This document shows, one piece after another, positions 34,578-41,977 of a DNA stretch of 64,000 nucleotides. The stretch is taken from NCBI RefSeq assembly GCF_900142785.1, contig NZ_FRCD01000015.1, positions 62,001 through 126,000 of the forward strand, given 5' to 3'. Position numbers and translations under genes: made by a program. The notes below the pieces were generated by a model. It was not told where the DNA came from. It saw only the letters and a list, made by a program, of their open reading frames with translations, and did no database searches. Origin of the DNA: Chryseobacterium carnipullorum. Its GTDB lineage: Bacteria > Bacteroidota > Bacteroidia > Flavobacteriales > Weeksellaceae. Within the stretch, counting starts at the first letter, position 1. Every line of letters begins with the position of its first letter.

Positions 34578-34613
34578 AGCCGGCAGCGAAAGTTGAAAAC
34601 TTTCCTGCCGGCT
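34578..34613. other. Strong intercistronic hairpin inside the Ter operon
   Basis: A 9-bp GC stem (34578-34586 with 34605-34613) and a further 7-bp stem (34588-34594 with 34598-34604) with a GAA loop; one C is bulged. On the plus strand it is followed by six T, but no plus gene ends here. On the minus, operon strand it has no T tract, so it looks like an mRNA-stabilising or processing element, or a terminator only for antisense RNA. Confidence 0.75.
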
Positions 34614-34639
34614 TTTTTAGTTTGATCAATCGTTAAAGT

Positions 34640-35311
34640 TTAATTGCTGTAGGAATACTGCTTCAGAATCTCAATAAAGTTATCGGTCTGATGCGGTTCT
34701 CCAATGGCACGGAATTTCCAGTCGCCATTGTGTCGGTATGCTTCTGCAAAAACCATGGCACATTTCCCGTTCATACTTGCATCTCCTGAAAGACTGTACT
34801 TTGTAATTTCTTTCCCTTTGGCATCTACCGCTCTGATAAAGGCATTCTCTATCATACCGAAGTGCTGGTTATTTTGTTTTCCCTGATAAATGGTTACCAG
34901 GAATAGTATTTTCTGATAGCTCTCGTCCAATTGGTCAAGTTTCACGATGATCTGCTCATCATCACCGTCTCCTGCTCCGGTTCTGTTATCTCCCGTAAGC
35001 CATATATTTCCGCTTGGATGCTGCATAGAATTAAAGAAAACCACATCCCCCTGATAAAGCGCAATCTGTCTTCCTTCATTGGTCTGTACTGTTTTTCCAA
35101 GATTGGCGACCTTACCATTTCCGTCTAAAAGAAAAGCTACTGCATCAAGATCATATTCTGCTTCTTTGCTGAAGAGTTTCCCAAAGAAACCTCCCTGCTT
35201 TCTGACATCCCACCCTAAACCGATCGTTACTTTTGAAAGATCGTAAACACTTTCTCCACGGTCATTTTTTCTTAAATCAATCGTCTGCCCTTTCTGTAAA
35301 TTAATTGCCAT
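34640..35311 (-). CDS. TerD-family protein (first of two)
   Basis: A 223-residue TerD domain protein: MAINLQKGQ opening, 'VTIGLGWDVRKQ', the Ca2+-binding DLDA (about residues 54-57) and 'GDDEQIIVKLDQL' in the second half. Residues 10-50 carry an insertion (KNDRGESVYDL, FFGKLFSKEAEYDLD) relative to short TerD, so it is longer than usual. TerD proteins bind calcium and take part in stress or metal-oxyanion and phage-related responses. It follows TerD-2 by 29 bases. Confidence 0.88.
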   Translation of the reverse strand: MAINLQKGQTIDLRKNDRGESVYDLSKVTIGLGWDVRKQGGFFGKLFSKEAEYDLDAVAFLLDGNGKVANLGKTVQTNEGRQIALYQGDVVFFNSMQHPSGNIWLTGDNRTGAGDGDDEQIIVKLDQLDESYQKILFLVTIYQGKQNNQHFGMIENAFIRAVDAKGKEITKYSLSGDASMNGKCAMVFAEAYRHNGDWKFRAIGEPHQTDNFIEILKQYSYSN

Positions 35312-35340
35312 AGTTATAGTTTGTGTATTTGAAAATAAAA

Positions 35341-35916
35341 TTATTTAATGATCTGTCCTTTATAGTATTTCTCAAGGAAGAAAGCCAGGTCTGCTCTGTA
35401 GCCTATTCCTGATGCTTCAAATTTCCAGCTTCCGTTTCTTTTGTATAATCTTCCGAATTCCACTCCGGTTTCAATAGAGAAATCTTCATCCAGCTCATAT
35501 TTTGCAATCTCCTGATTGGTGCTGTTATCTACAATTCTGATGTATGAATTTCTCACCTGTCCGAAGTTTTGTTTTCTTCTTTCAAAATCTTCGATGGTGA
35601 CTACAAAAAGAATTTCTTCTGCTTTAGGATCTACTTTTTCAAGATCTACAATAATGGCCTCATCATCATCCCCGTCACTGTTTTTACCACTCGGATCATC
35701 CCCTGTATGGGTGAGGGCACCGTCCGGAGACTGAAGGTTATTATAAAAAACAAAACATTCTTCATTGATTAATTTTCTGTCGGAGTCAATCATGATGGCA
35801 GAAGCATCCAGATCGAAGTCGAAACCTGTCCCTTCATTCGGGTCCCAGCCCAGTCCTATCGTCATTTTTGTCAGTCCTATATCGATCTTTTGTCCTTTCT
35901 GTAAATTAATTGCCAT
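35341..35916 (-). CDS. TerD-family protein (second), first gene of the operon
   Basis: A 191-residue protein of standard TerD/TerE/TerZ length: MAINLQKGQKI opening, GLGWDPNEGTG, the Ca2+ motif D-F-D-L-D-A-S (about residues 32-38) and 'GDDDEAIIVDLEKV'. It shares its first nine residues with the neighbouring TerD copy, showing a local duplication. It is the promoter-proximal gene of the six-gene minus-strand operon; the promoter box is at 35974-35981. Confidence 0.9.
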   Translation of the reverse strand: MAINLQKGQKIDIGLTKMTIGLGWDPNEGTGFDFDLDASAIMIDSDRKLINEECFVFYNNLQSPDGALTHTGDDPSGKNSDGDDDEAIIVDLEKVDPKAEEILFVVTIEDFERRKQNFGQVRNSYIRIVDNSTNQEIAKYELDEDFSIETGVEFGRLYKRNGSWKFEASGIGYRADLAFFLEKYYKGQIIK

Positions 35917-35973
35917 AGTGTTTTAGATTATTAATTATTTTTTGTTTAAGATAAATTTGATTTGTGAACTGAC

Positions 35974-35981
35974 CAAATTTA
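35974..35981 (-). promoter_or_regulatory. -7 box TAAATTTG of the Ter operon, in an inverted repeat
   Basis: On the minus strand TAAATTTG at 35981-35974 predicts transcription start about 50 bases before ATG 35916. It is one arm of an inverted repeat ATAAATTTG (35951-35959) / CAAATTTAT (35974-35982) with a 14-base spacer, a possible operator. Confidence 0.45.
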
Positions 35982-36133
35982 TTGATAAAAAAATGAATGG
36001 CATGCGGTAATGTTTAATTTTAATAGGCTTTTAACATAAGAAAAAGGAATCAAAAGGTTTATCCGGGAGTTTGCTATGTTTTTCAACCATTAAGGACCAA
36101 TGATTCTTTCTTATCAATTTTCAACATAAAAAA

Positions 36134-36155
36134 AGTCCAATTAAAAAATCGGACT
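36134..36155 (-). terminator. Terminator of the panD-flippase unit
   Basis: On the minus strand a 9-bp stem (AGTCCGATT with AATTGGACT, one G-U pair) and a 4-base loop are followed by seven T. It lies 27 bases after the stop of the gene at 36183. Confidence 0.8.
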
Positions 36156-36182
36156 GATATGAATTGAAAAAGTATTGTTGAA

Positions 36183-37211
36183 TTAATTTTTGATCTCCTG
36201 ACCTGAAACCGCTTTTTCTCTTGCTTTTGCCAGCATAGGAATAGAAATAAGCCCCATCACCAACATAATAGTAATCTGTAATGGAAGGGAGATAAATGAA
36301 TACGTCAGTCCCATTTCACCCCCTAGTTCCGCACTTTTCCCCATTGAAATAAAAAGCGCCATAAATCCAAACTTCATAGCCAGATTAAAAGCTCCGATTC
36401 CGCCACTGGCAGGAATGATCATCCCCAAAGTACCGACAACGATAATGAAAAAGCCGTCAGCAATAGTGAAATTGGAGGTTTCAGGAAGTGCAAAGCATAC
36501 GAGATAGGCTGCAAAGTAGTAGGAAATCCATATTCCTAATGTATATAGGATAAATTTCCCTTTTTCTTTTAATTTAAATATGGTTGCCAATCCCTCGAAA
36601 ATTCCATCAATAAAATGGACGATCTTACCTAAAAACGGAACGTTGGCTAGTTTCTTTTTAAATACAAAAAATGCAACCGTACCTGCAGCCAGTACAGAAA
36701 GAATAAGTAATATCTTATTCGGATTAATGTTGACCCCTGAATTCTCATAAAAGGACAGAATTGCGTCGTATTTGAAAAGCAAGGTCAACCCCAGAAACCC
36801 AAGCATACAGATAAGATCCACCACTCTTTCCAGAATAATCGTCCCGAAAGATTTATCTACGGGAACTTTCTCTACTCCATATAAAGCAGTAGCTCTTGCC
36901 ACTTCTCCACTTCTCGGAATGGTAAGATTCATGAGGTATCCGAATGATATCGACCAGAGTGAATTTGAATTTGAAATTTTATGCCCCATCGGTTCCAGCA
37001 TCAGGTTCCAGCGGATCGCCCTGAACCAGTAAGCCAGAATCCCAAAAACAGAAGCAAACAGGACCCAGAGATAGTTGGCTTTCGCCAAAGAAGCTTTAAT
37101 TACCTTAAAATCAAGACCTTTTAAGGCAAGCCATAAAAAAAAGCCTGCAAAAGCAAGCGATATTACTATTGTTAGTATTGATTTTAAAGGATTCTTTGAT
37201 TTTTTCTCCAT
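36183..37211 (-). CDS. Lysylphosphatidylglycerol synthase TM-region / YbhN-family membrane protein (UPF0104)
   Basis: A 342-residue protein with about eight hydrophobic helices and the family's 'IPRSGEVARA' motif (about residues 98-107) and 'IPASGGIGAFN' (about 265-275). Members resemble the flippase half of MprF and AglD; a lipid-flipping role is inferred. It is translated 3 bases after panD and is therefore in one operon with it. Confidence 0.87.
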   Translation of the reverse strand: MEKKSKNPLKSILTIVISLAFAGFFLWLALKGLDFKVIKASLAKANYLWVLFASVFGILAYWFRAIRWNLMLEPMGHKISNSNSLWSISFGYLMNLTIPRSGEVARATALYGVEKVPVDKSFGTIILERVVDLICMLGFLGLTLLFKYDAILSFYENSGVNINPNKILLILSVLAAGTVAFFVFKKKLANVPFLGKIVHFIDGIFEGLATIFKLKEKGKFILYTLGIWISYYFAAYLVCFALPETSNFTIADGFFIIVVGTLGMIIPASGGIGAFNLAMKFGFMALFISMGKSAELGGEMGLTYSFISLPLQITIMLVMGLISIPMLAKAREKAVSGQEIKN

Positions 37212-37214
37212 GGA

Positions 37215-37565
37215 TCAGGTCAGAAGGTTGGTTTTTTCATCCGGGAAAACAATCTTCGGCTGGAAGACCTGTGCTTCTTCAGGCGTCATCTGTGCATAAG
37301 CGATAATGATGATGATATCATCTCTCTGTACTTTTCTTGCAGCAGGGCCATTCAGGCATACTTCTCCGGATTTTCTTTTTCCTTTGATAACGTAGGTGTC
37401 AAAACGCTCTCCATTGTTGACATTGACGATATAGACTCTTTCTCCCACTACCAGACCGGCGGCTTCTATAAGATCTTCGTCAATCGTTATACTCCCAATA
37501 TAATTAAGGTCTGAGGCTGTCACCCGTACCCTATGGATCTTAGACTTGAAAACTTCTATTAACAT
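37215..37565 (-). CDS. panD: Aspartate 1-decarboxylase (pantothenate/CoA pathway)
   Basis: A 116-residue proenzyme of normal length that makes beta-alanine from L-aspartate for pantothenate. The self-cleavage site is Gly24-Ser25 in YIGSITID, which yields the pyruvoyl group on Ser25. The catalytic-site residues Lys9 (SKIHR) and Tyr58 (the family's RxxTYVI is here FDTYVIKG) are present. The -7 box TAAATTTG at 37577-37570 on the minus strand is only 4 bases from ATG, suggesting a leaderless transcript. It is followed by the flippase gene. Confidence 0.95.
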   Translation of the reverse strand: MLIEVFKSKIHRVRVTASDLNYIGSITIDEDLIEAAGLVVGERVYIVNVNNGERFDTYVIKGKRKSGEVCLNGPAARKVQRDDIIIIIAYAQMTPEEAQVFQPKIVFPDEKTNLLT

Positions 37566-37569
37566 GTTG

Positions 37570-37577
37570 CAAATTTA
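37570..37577 (-). promoter_or_regulatory. -7 box TAAATTTG directly before panD
   Basis: Perfect TAnnTTTG on the minus strand, 4 bases before ATG 37565. Confidence 0.6.
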
Positions 37578-37900
37578 TTAATAAAAATTAATAAAACAGA
37601 CATTTGAATTCATTTTAAAACTACCACAGACCCAGCTACTTAATTTTATATTAGACAAGTTTTCAAAGCATTATTTATAAAATATGCAAACATATCCGCA
37701 AAAACATTAATAGTTTATACGAAATTCAGGATTTAATAAATACAGGAAATAAAATTAAATTTTCGCTAAAGTCAATACTCATAAGCATTTGGCATGATTT
37801 TAGTGAGCGGTAACGTAGATTTTACGTGAAAAGTCAAATTATCATATTTTAATTGTTTTCGTCAAAAAGCAAAAAAATTTTATAAGTTTTGATAAAATAA
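37578..37900. other. Gene-free AT-rich stretch between panD and HU promoters
   Basis: The 323 bases between the panD -7 box and the HU -33 box are extremely AT-rich. I see no open frame, stable hairpin, repeat or recognisable RNA in it. An upstream AT-rich activating region for HU transcription is possible. Confidence 0.5.
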
Positions 37901-37930
37901 TTGCACAATTAGAAAATAGTATTATATTTG
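37901..37930 (+). promoter_or_regulatory. Consensus promoter TTG-N19-TATATTTG of the HU gene
   Basis: -33 TTG at 37901-37903 and -7 TATATTTG at 37923-37930, both perfect, 33 bases before ATG 37964. This is the cleanest promoter in the window, fitting a highly expressed gene. Confidence 0.75.
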
Positions 37931-37963
37931 CTATAATTACGAACTAACTTAATATTAAAAATT

Positions 37964-38254
37964 ATGAACAAGTCTGAATTAATCGACGCAATCGCAAAAG
38001 ATGCAGGAATCACTAAAGTTGCAGCTAAAGCTGCTTTAGAATCTTTCATTGGTAATGTAACAACTACTCTAAAGAAAAAAGATGGAAAAGTTTCTTTAGT
38101 AGGATTCGGTACTTTCTCAGTAGCTGAGAGAGCTGCCAGACAAGGTATCAACCCTGCCACTAAAAAACCGATCAAAATTGCTGCTAAAAAAGTTGCTAAA
38201 TTCAAAGCAGGAGCTGATTTATCAAATGCAGTTTCTGGTGCTAAGAAAAAATAA
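37964..38254 (+). CDS. HU-family DNA-binding protein
   Basis: A 96-residue histone-like protein of normal HU length. The MNKSELIDAIA opening, the GFGTFSV beta-strand and the DNA-intercalating arm with R-Q-G-I-N-P-A-T-K-K-P (about residues 59-69) are all present. The lysine-rich C-terminus (SGAKKK) is typical. It organises the nucleoid as a dimer. Strong promoter and strong terminator flank it; codon use is notably biased, as expected for abundant proteins. Confidence 0.95.
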   Translation: MNKSELIDAIAKDAGITKVAAKAALESFIGNVTTTLKKKDGKVSLVGFGTFSVAERAARQGINPATKKPIKIAAKKVAKFKAGADLSNAVSGAKKK

Positions 38255-38279
38255 TCATTCAGATTATAAAAAATTCACA

Positions 38280-38307
38280 GGCTGTTTCTTCTGAAGCGGC
38301 CTTTTTT
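38280..38307 (+). terminator. Terminator of the HU gene
   Basis: A 10-bp stem (38280-38288 with 38293-38301, two G-U pairs) with a TTCT loop is followed by six T, 26 bases after the HU stop. The next 220 bases hold nothing recognisable. Confidence 0.8.
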
Positions 38308-38529
38308 ATATTTTGTACCGGTGGCTTCGAGTGCCTCAGCCACCTGAGATTCTACAACAATAGAAAGATCAACACTCTTTATTTCTGCTCTATTATCATA
38401 ATCTTTAAATTTTAGATACAACCTCTGTCATGCTTATCAAGTAAAAGCGAGCCAAAAGCCCGCTTCTATTGAATTTTAAATGATACCGATGCAATGATAA
38501 AAACCAGCATTCGGTCTAGCTTCTACTTC

Positions 38530-39171
38530 CTACGGTGCCAGTCTTGAAATCTTCCAGTCCAGATCTTCCAGTTCATAAATAATTCTGTCGTGAAGACGGT
38601 TGGGTCTTCCCTGCCAGAATTCAATTTCGTAAGGTTTTGCAATGTATCCTCCCCAGTTGGATGGTCTCGGCACTTCGGTATCTTGATATTCTTTTTCGAG
38701 TTCTTTTAATTTTTCCTCAAGAAATTCTTTATTGGGAATGACCTGGCTTTGCGGAGAAACCACTGCTCCCAACTGACTTCCTTTCGGTCTTGAATGAAAA
38801 TATCCGTCACTAAGATTTTCAGCAATTTTTTCAAGATCCGCTTTAATGATGATTTGTCTTTCGAGATTAGGCCAGAAAAAACTAAGACAGGCTTTATGGT
38901 TGTGTTCTATTGCTTTTCCTTTTCTGCTGCTGTAATTGGTATAAAAAATAAACCCTTCATAGGTATATTCTTTGAGCAACACCATTCTTGTTCTCGGACA
39001 TCCATCTTCTTCTACCGTAGAAACGGCCATAGCATTGGCTTCAGAGACTGCCGGGCTGGCGCTGGCATCTAAAAACCAGTCCCTGAACTGTTCAAAGGGA
39101 TTTTGTTTGATCTCACTTTCAATAAGTTGGGATTTCTCATACACTTTTCTTTTGTCGTGCAGGTTTTCCAT
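38530..39171 (-). CDS. pdxH: Pyridoxamine 5'-phosphate oxidase
   Basis: A 213-residue FMN enzyme that makes pyridoxal 5'-phosphate from pyridoxamine or pyridoxine 5'-phosphate. Conserved stretches: 'NAMAVSTVEEDGCPRTRMVLLK' (its core GCPRTRMVLLK), FYTNYSSRKG, 'RQIIIKADLEKI' and the C-terminal 'EFWQGRPNRLHDRIIY' (W-Q-G-R-x-x-R-L-H-D-R), which is diagnostic. Length is normal. It starts at ATG 39171, 24 bases from the divergent algH-type gene; its likely -7 box lies inside that gene. Confidence 0.96.
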   Translation of the reverse strand: MENLHDKRKVYEKSQLIESEIKQNPFEQFRDWFLDASASPAVSEANAMAVSTVEEDGCPRTRMVLLKEYTYEGFIFYTNYSSRKGKAIEHNHKACLSFFWPNLERQIIIKADLEKIAENLSDGYFHSRPKGSQLGAVVSPQSQVIPNKEFLEEKLKELEKEYQDTEVPRPSNWGGYIAKPYEIEFWQGRPNRLHDRIIYELEDLDWKISRLAP

Positions 39172-39184
39172 AAATATTTTTTAT

Positions 39185-39217
39185 TAAATTTGAGTATGAA
39201 TTACTCATACAAAGGTA
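39185..39217. promoter_or_regulatory. Overlapping divergent -7 boxes of pdxH and the algH-type gene
   Basis: Plus strand TAAATTTG at 39185-39192 (3 bases before ATG 39196) and minus strand TACCTTTG at 39217-39210, inside the algH-type coding region and 38 bases before the pdxH start. Polymerases could hardly use both boxes at the same time. Confidence 0.5.
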
Positions 39218-39744
39218 AAATATTAATTTCCACACCTGACATTTCCGGCGATATTTTTTCGAGGTCGGTGGTGCTGATCGTTGAGCATAACGAAAGCGGT
39301 GCATTTGGTTTGATATTGAACAAAAAAAACAGCCAGATGAGTAGTAAGTTCAAAAATTTTTTTGACTTCAAAATAGAGGTCTATGACGGTGGTCCTGTAG
39401 AAAATGATAAGGTCTTTTTTATTGTTAAAGAAAAGAAAGTGACTGAGATTTATTCTGAGATCAATAAGGAGTTCTATATTACGGAAGATATCGAGAGCAT
39501 CATCAGCGCAGTCCTCAATAAAGAACTGAGCATTCATGATGTGAAAATATTCTCCGGGTATTCCGGATGGGCCGCAGAACAGCTGAATGAAGAGGTATTG
39601 AGTAAAATGTGGACGGTGGTGGATGTATACAATCTTGATTATACCCTTCCCAATGACCAGACGCTTTGGAAATCAATTATGCAGAATCTTGGTGGAGAAT
39701 ATCTGCTTTGGGCCAATTCACCTGAGGACATCTCTCTTAACTAA
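39196..39744 (+). CDS. YqgE/AlgH-family protein (UPF0301)
   Basis: A 182-residue protein of the AlgH/YqgE family: 'GKILISTPDISGDIFSRSVVLIVEHNESGAFGLILN' opening (core PDISGDIFSRSVVLIVEHN) and 'IFSGYSGWAAEQLNEE' (core GYSGWAAEQL) are the family signatures. It is cytoplasmic; the molecular role is unresolved. ATG 39196 was chosen because the family begins here and the 31 earlier codons are non-conserved and contain the promoter. The mRNA is probably leaderless. Confidence 0.92.
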   Translation: MNYSYKGKILISTPDISGDIFSRSVVLIVEHNESGAFGLILNKKNSQMSSKFKNFFDFKIEVYDGGPVENDKVFFIVKEKKVTEIYSEINKEFYITEDIESIISAVLNKELSIHDVKIFSGYSGWAAEQLNEEVLSKMWTVVDVYNLDYTLPNDQTLWKSIMQNLGGEYLLWANSPEDISLN

Positions 39745-39851
39745 CTGAATTCCCATTTGATACGATAGGAAAATATTAACAAACTTTAAGATTATGTTAA
39801 CCAATTTTAAAGAAAGAATTCCCGTTATTTGAGAAACCAAAAATCACGACC

Positions 39852-40433
39852 ATGAGAGGAATTAAACTATTCGCTTTATCCGCTTTTTCTGCTTCGTTTT
39901 TATCCTTTACTCCTATCCATAAAAAATACATTGTCATCGATGCCGGACACGGCGGAAATGACATGGGAAGTATCTATGGAAAATTCTCGGAGAAAGAAAT
40001 TACGGTAAATATTGCTAACGAGATTAAGAAACTGAATGAAAATCAGGATCAGTATGAGGTTATTTTAACCAGAGATTCTGATGCTTATCCCACCCTTCAG
40101 GAGCGAACAGCGATGATCAACAAGCTGAATCCGGAAATGGTTATTTCTCTTCACATGAATAGCGACCCTCAAAAGGAAAGTACAAAAGAAGGAACTGAAG
40201 TGTATATTCAAAATACCGACGGTTCTAAGAAGCTTGCTGAAAAAATTTCCAAAAAATTTGATGTCCGTAAAATTGAAGAACGCAATCTCCACATGCTGAG
40301 AGAAACAAAGGCTCCTGCCGTACTGGTAGAACTTGGGTTCATCAACAATACCAAGGACAGAGAGTATGTTACCAGTGAAAAGGGACAAAAAGAAATCGCC
40401 CAAAAATTCACAGAGATCATCCGTGAATACTAA
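39852..40433 (+). CDS. N-acetylmuramoyl-L-alanine amidase (Amidase_3)
   Basis: A 193-residue zinc amidase. The ligands are visible as H in D-A-G-H-G-G (about residues 31-36), E in FSEKEITVN, and H in S-L-H-M-N; the catalytic Glu is in 'VLVELGFINN'. A short N-terminal hydrophobic stretch (about residues 5-20) suggests export. It would cleave the amide bond between MurNAc and the peptide stem in cell-wall remodelling. No cell-wall-binding domain is present. It is followed by a convergent bidirectional terminator. Confidence 0.92.
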   Translation: MRGIKLFALSAFSASFLSFTPIHKKYIVIDAGHGGNDMGSIYGKFSEKEITVNIANEIKKLNENQDQYEVILTRDSDAYPTLQERTAMINKLNPEMVISLHMNSDPQKESTKEGTEVYIQNTDGSKKLAEKISKKFDVRKIEERNLHMLRETKAPAVLVELGFINNTKDREYVTSEKGQKEIAQKFTEIIREY

Positions 40434-40463
40434 ATAAAGATACAATTCTGATATCATCAGAAA

Positions 40464-40506
40464 AAACCCGGTAAAGGACTTGGGTACTTTGTTGTTTACC
40501 GGGTTT
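40464..40506. terminator. Bidirectional terminator between amidase and aminotransferase genes
   Basis: A perfect 12-bp stem AAACCCGGTAAA (40464-40475) with TTTACCGGGTTT (40495-40506) closes a 19-base loop. Its A and T ends give a T tract on both strands, fitting the two convergent genes. Confidence 0.85.
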
Positions 40507-40513
40507 GTCAATT

Positions 40514-41323
40514 TTAAAAACTATTCTTCCAGCTTTCCACCATTTCTATAAACCGGGAGCTTTCAAAAGTTTTATTTCTTATTTTACCTACACAAAATAT
40601 GCCTTTCTCGTCGGAGATCAGTAAAATCTCTTCCGCCTTTTGAGATTCAAAAGCTATAATCTCATGTTCCTGAATATCTGCCAGGTTATTTTTATGTAAA
40701 AAAGTAACAAAATTCTCCATCAAAGGAGAGATATAGGGTCCTTCAGACTGTTTCGGAACTTTGATCACATTTCCTTCAAGGAACAACAGGTTTCCGGATG
40801 TTGTACGGGCGATTCTTTTATTGGGATTAAGCAGGATCACATCATCGAGATCATTTTCTTCCGCATAGATTCCACCATAGATATTTTCCGGGCTGTGAAC
40901 CCTGATATTGCTCAACAAATTATTATTGACATTAATTTCCTTGATAAGGTCCATTTCCAGTGGTCTCTGATGAACAGCCAGTACGTCATCTGACTCAGTT
41001 ACCTCATAAAAATAAGCTACGGAAGATTTTGAAACAGTCACCGCATCATTATTTCTGAAAACCTGAAAATTGATAATTCCATTTTTAATTCCTTTCCCAT
41101 CGATAACTTCTTTGTGAAAAAGGGTCTGAAAAAACTCCAGGGTATAGGTAAGCGGAATATTCATTCTCATTTTTCTCATGGAAGCCATTAAGAAGAAATA
41201 GCACTCTTCATCCATGATCAATCCTCCGTTTCTCACGAAGAACGAAACCTTCACTGCGTCGCCTAAAAGGAACGCTCTGTTCTTTACATTTAAACCGTGT
41301 GATGTAAAATATTGATTTTCCAA
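40514..41323 (-). CDS. PLP-dependent class IV aminotransferase (PabC/IlvE-like)
   Basis: A 269-residue fold-type IV enzyme like aminodeoxychorismate lyase, D-amino acid aminotransferase or IlvE. The N-terminal part 'FFVRNGGLIMDEECYFFLMASMRKM' and the C-terminal 'ENFVTFLHKNNLADIQEHEI' match the family, and the PLP lysine is probably in 'LYKxxK' equivalents around residue 140-150. The start is TTG 41323, as no ATG precedes the conserved part; the codon reads TTG GAA AAT CAA. It is monocistronic before a bidirectional terminator. The precise reaction cannot be fixed. Confidence 0.75.
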   Translation of the reverse strand: MENQYFTSHGLNVKNRAFLLGDAVKVSFFVRNGGLIMDEECYFFLMASMRKMRMNIPLTYTLEFFQTLFHKEVIDGKGIKNGIINFQVFRNNDAVTVSKSSVAYFYEVTESDDVLAVHQRPLEMDLIKEINVNNNLLSNIRVHSPENIYGGIYAEENDLDDVILLNPNKRIARTTSGNLLFLEGNVIKVPKQSEGPYISPLMENFVTFLHKNNLADIQEHEIIAFESQKAEEILLISDEKGIFCVGKIRNKTFESSRFIEMVESWKNSF

Positions 41324-41400
41324 TTTTTGATGTGATTTATTTATAAAAAAATAATGAACGATAAATCGTTCATCAGTTTTACCATTTAATCGTGTCCGGC

Positions 41401-41787
41401 TTATGCCGCACCTAATTTTATTCTAAGGTTTTCTATAAGGTTTTCCCAATACAAGGCATTTTCCTCTTCATCTCCTTCTTCACAAAAATCTGTAATATTC
41501 AGGGCCAGATCTTCTGTAATATCGTCTACTGTGATCGTCATTTCAAAGAAATTCTTAGTCCCTTCATCTTCTTCCCATCTGAAACGTACGAAACCTTCAG
41601 GCTTGTATCTAATCAAAGTGGCCTTTTCAGCAGGTCCTCCACCCCAACTAAAAAAGAAATCATCTCCTTTCTCTGTCACATCATCTGCAAACCATTCAGA
41701 TAGCCCCTCAGCCGTCGCCAGATATTCATATAAAATCTCTGACAAACAATGCATTGGAAATTCGTAATGGACTTTATGTTTCGCCAT
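41401..41787 (-). CDS. START-like domain protein (SRPBCC, Ahsa1-type)
   Basis: A 128-residue protein that begins MAKHKVHYEFPMHC and continues in one START-like fold ('LYEYLATAEGLSEWFADDV', core TAEGLSEWFADDV, and 'VRFRWEEDEG'), as in Hsp90 activator/AHSA1-like proteins. No membrane segment. It binds a hydrophobic ligand in known relatives; the ligand here is not known. An earlier in-frame start at 41850 adds a non-conserved hydrophobic leader, so ATG 41787 was used. Confidence 0.8.
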   Translation of the reverse strand: MAKHKVHYEFPMHCLSEILYEYLATAEGLSEWFADDVTEKGDDFFFSWGGGPAEKATLIRYKPEGFVRFRWEEDEGTKNFFEMTITVDDITEDLALNITDFCEEGDEEENALYWENLIENLRIKLGAA

Positions 41788-41948
41788 ATAATCTTTGTTT
41801 TTATCGTCCCGCAATATATAAATTAATTTTTTTATTACACAAAAAAGCAATTACTTTTTTAAAGAATCTTCATGATATTTATCACGGGTTTTAAATATAT
41901 ATTGAATATAATTTTCGTACTTAAAGGCACCATGTTATGCATAAAAAA

Positions 41949-41969
41949 ATCCCTCCGAAATGGAGAGAT
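41949..41969 (-). terminator. Terminator of the class III aminotransferase gene
   Basis: An 8-bp stem (ATCTCTCC with GGAGGGAT on the minus strand, one T-G pair) and a 5-base loop are followed by seven T. It lies 9 bases after the stop codon at 41978. Confidence 0.85.
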
Positions 41970-41977
41970 TTTATGGT

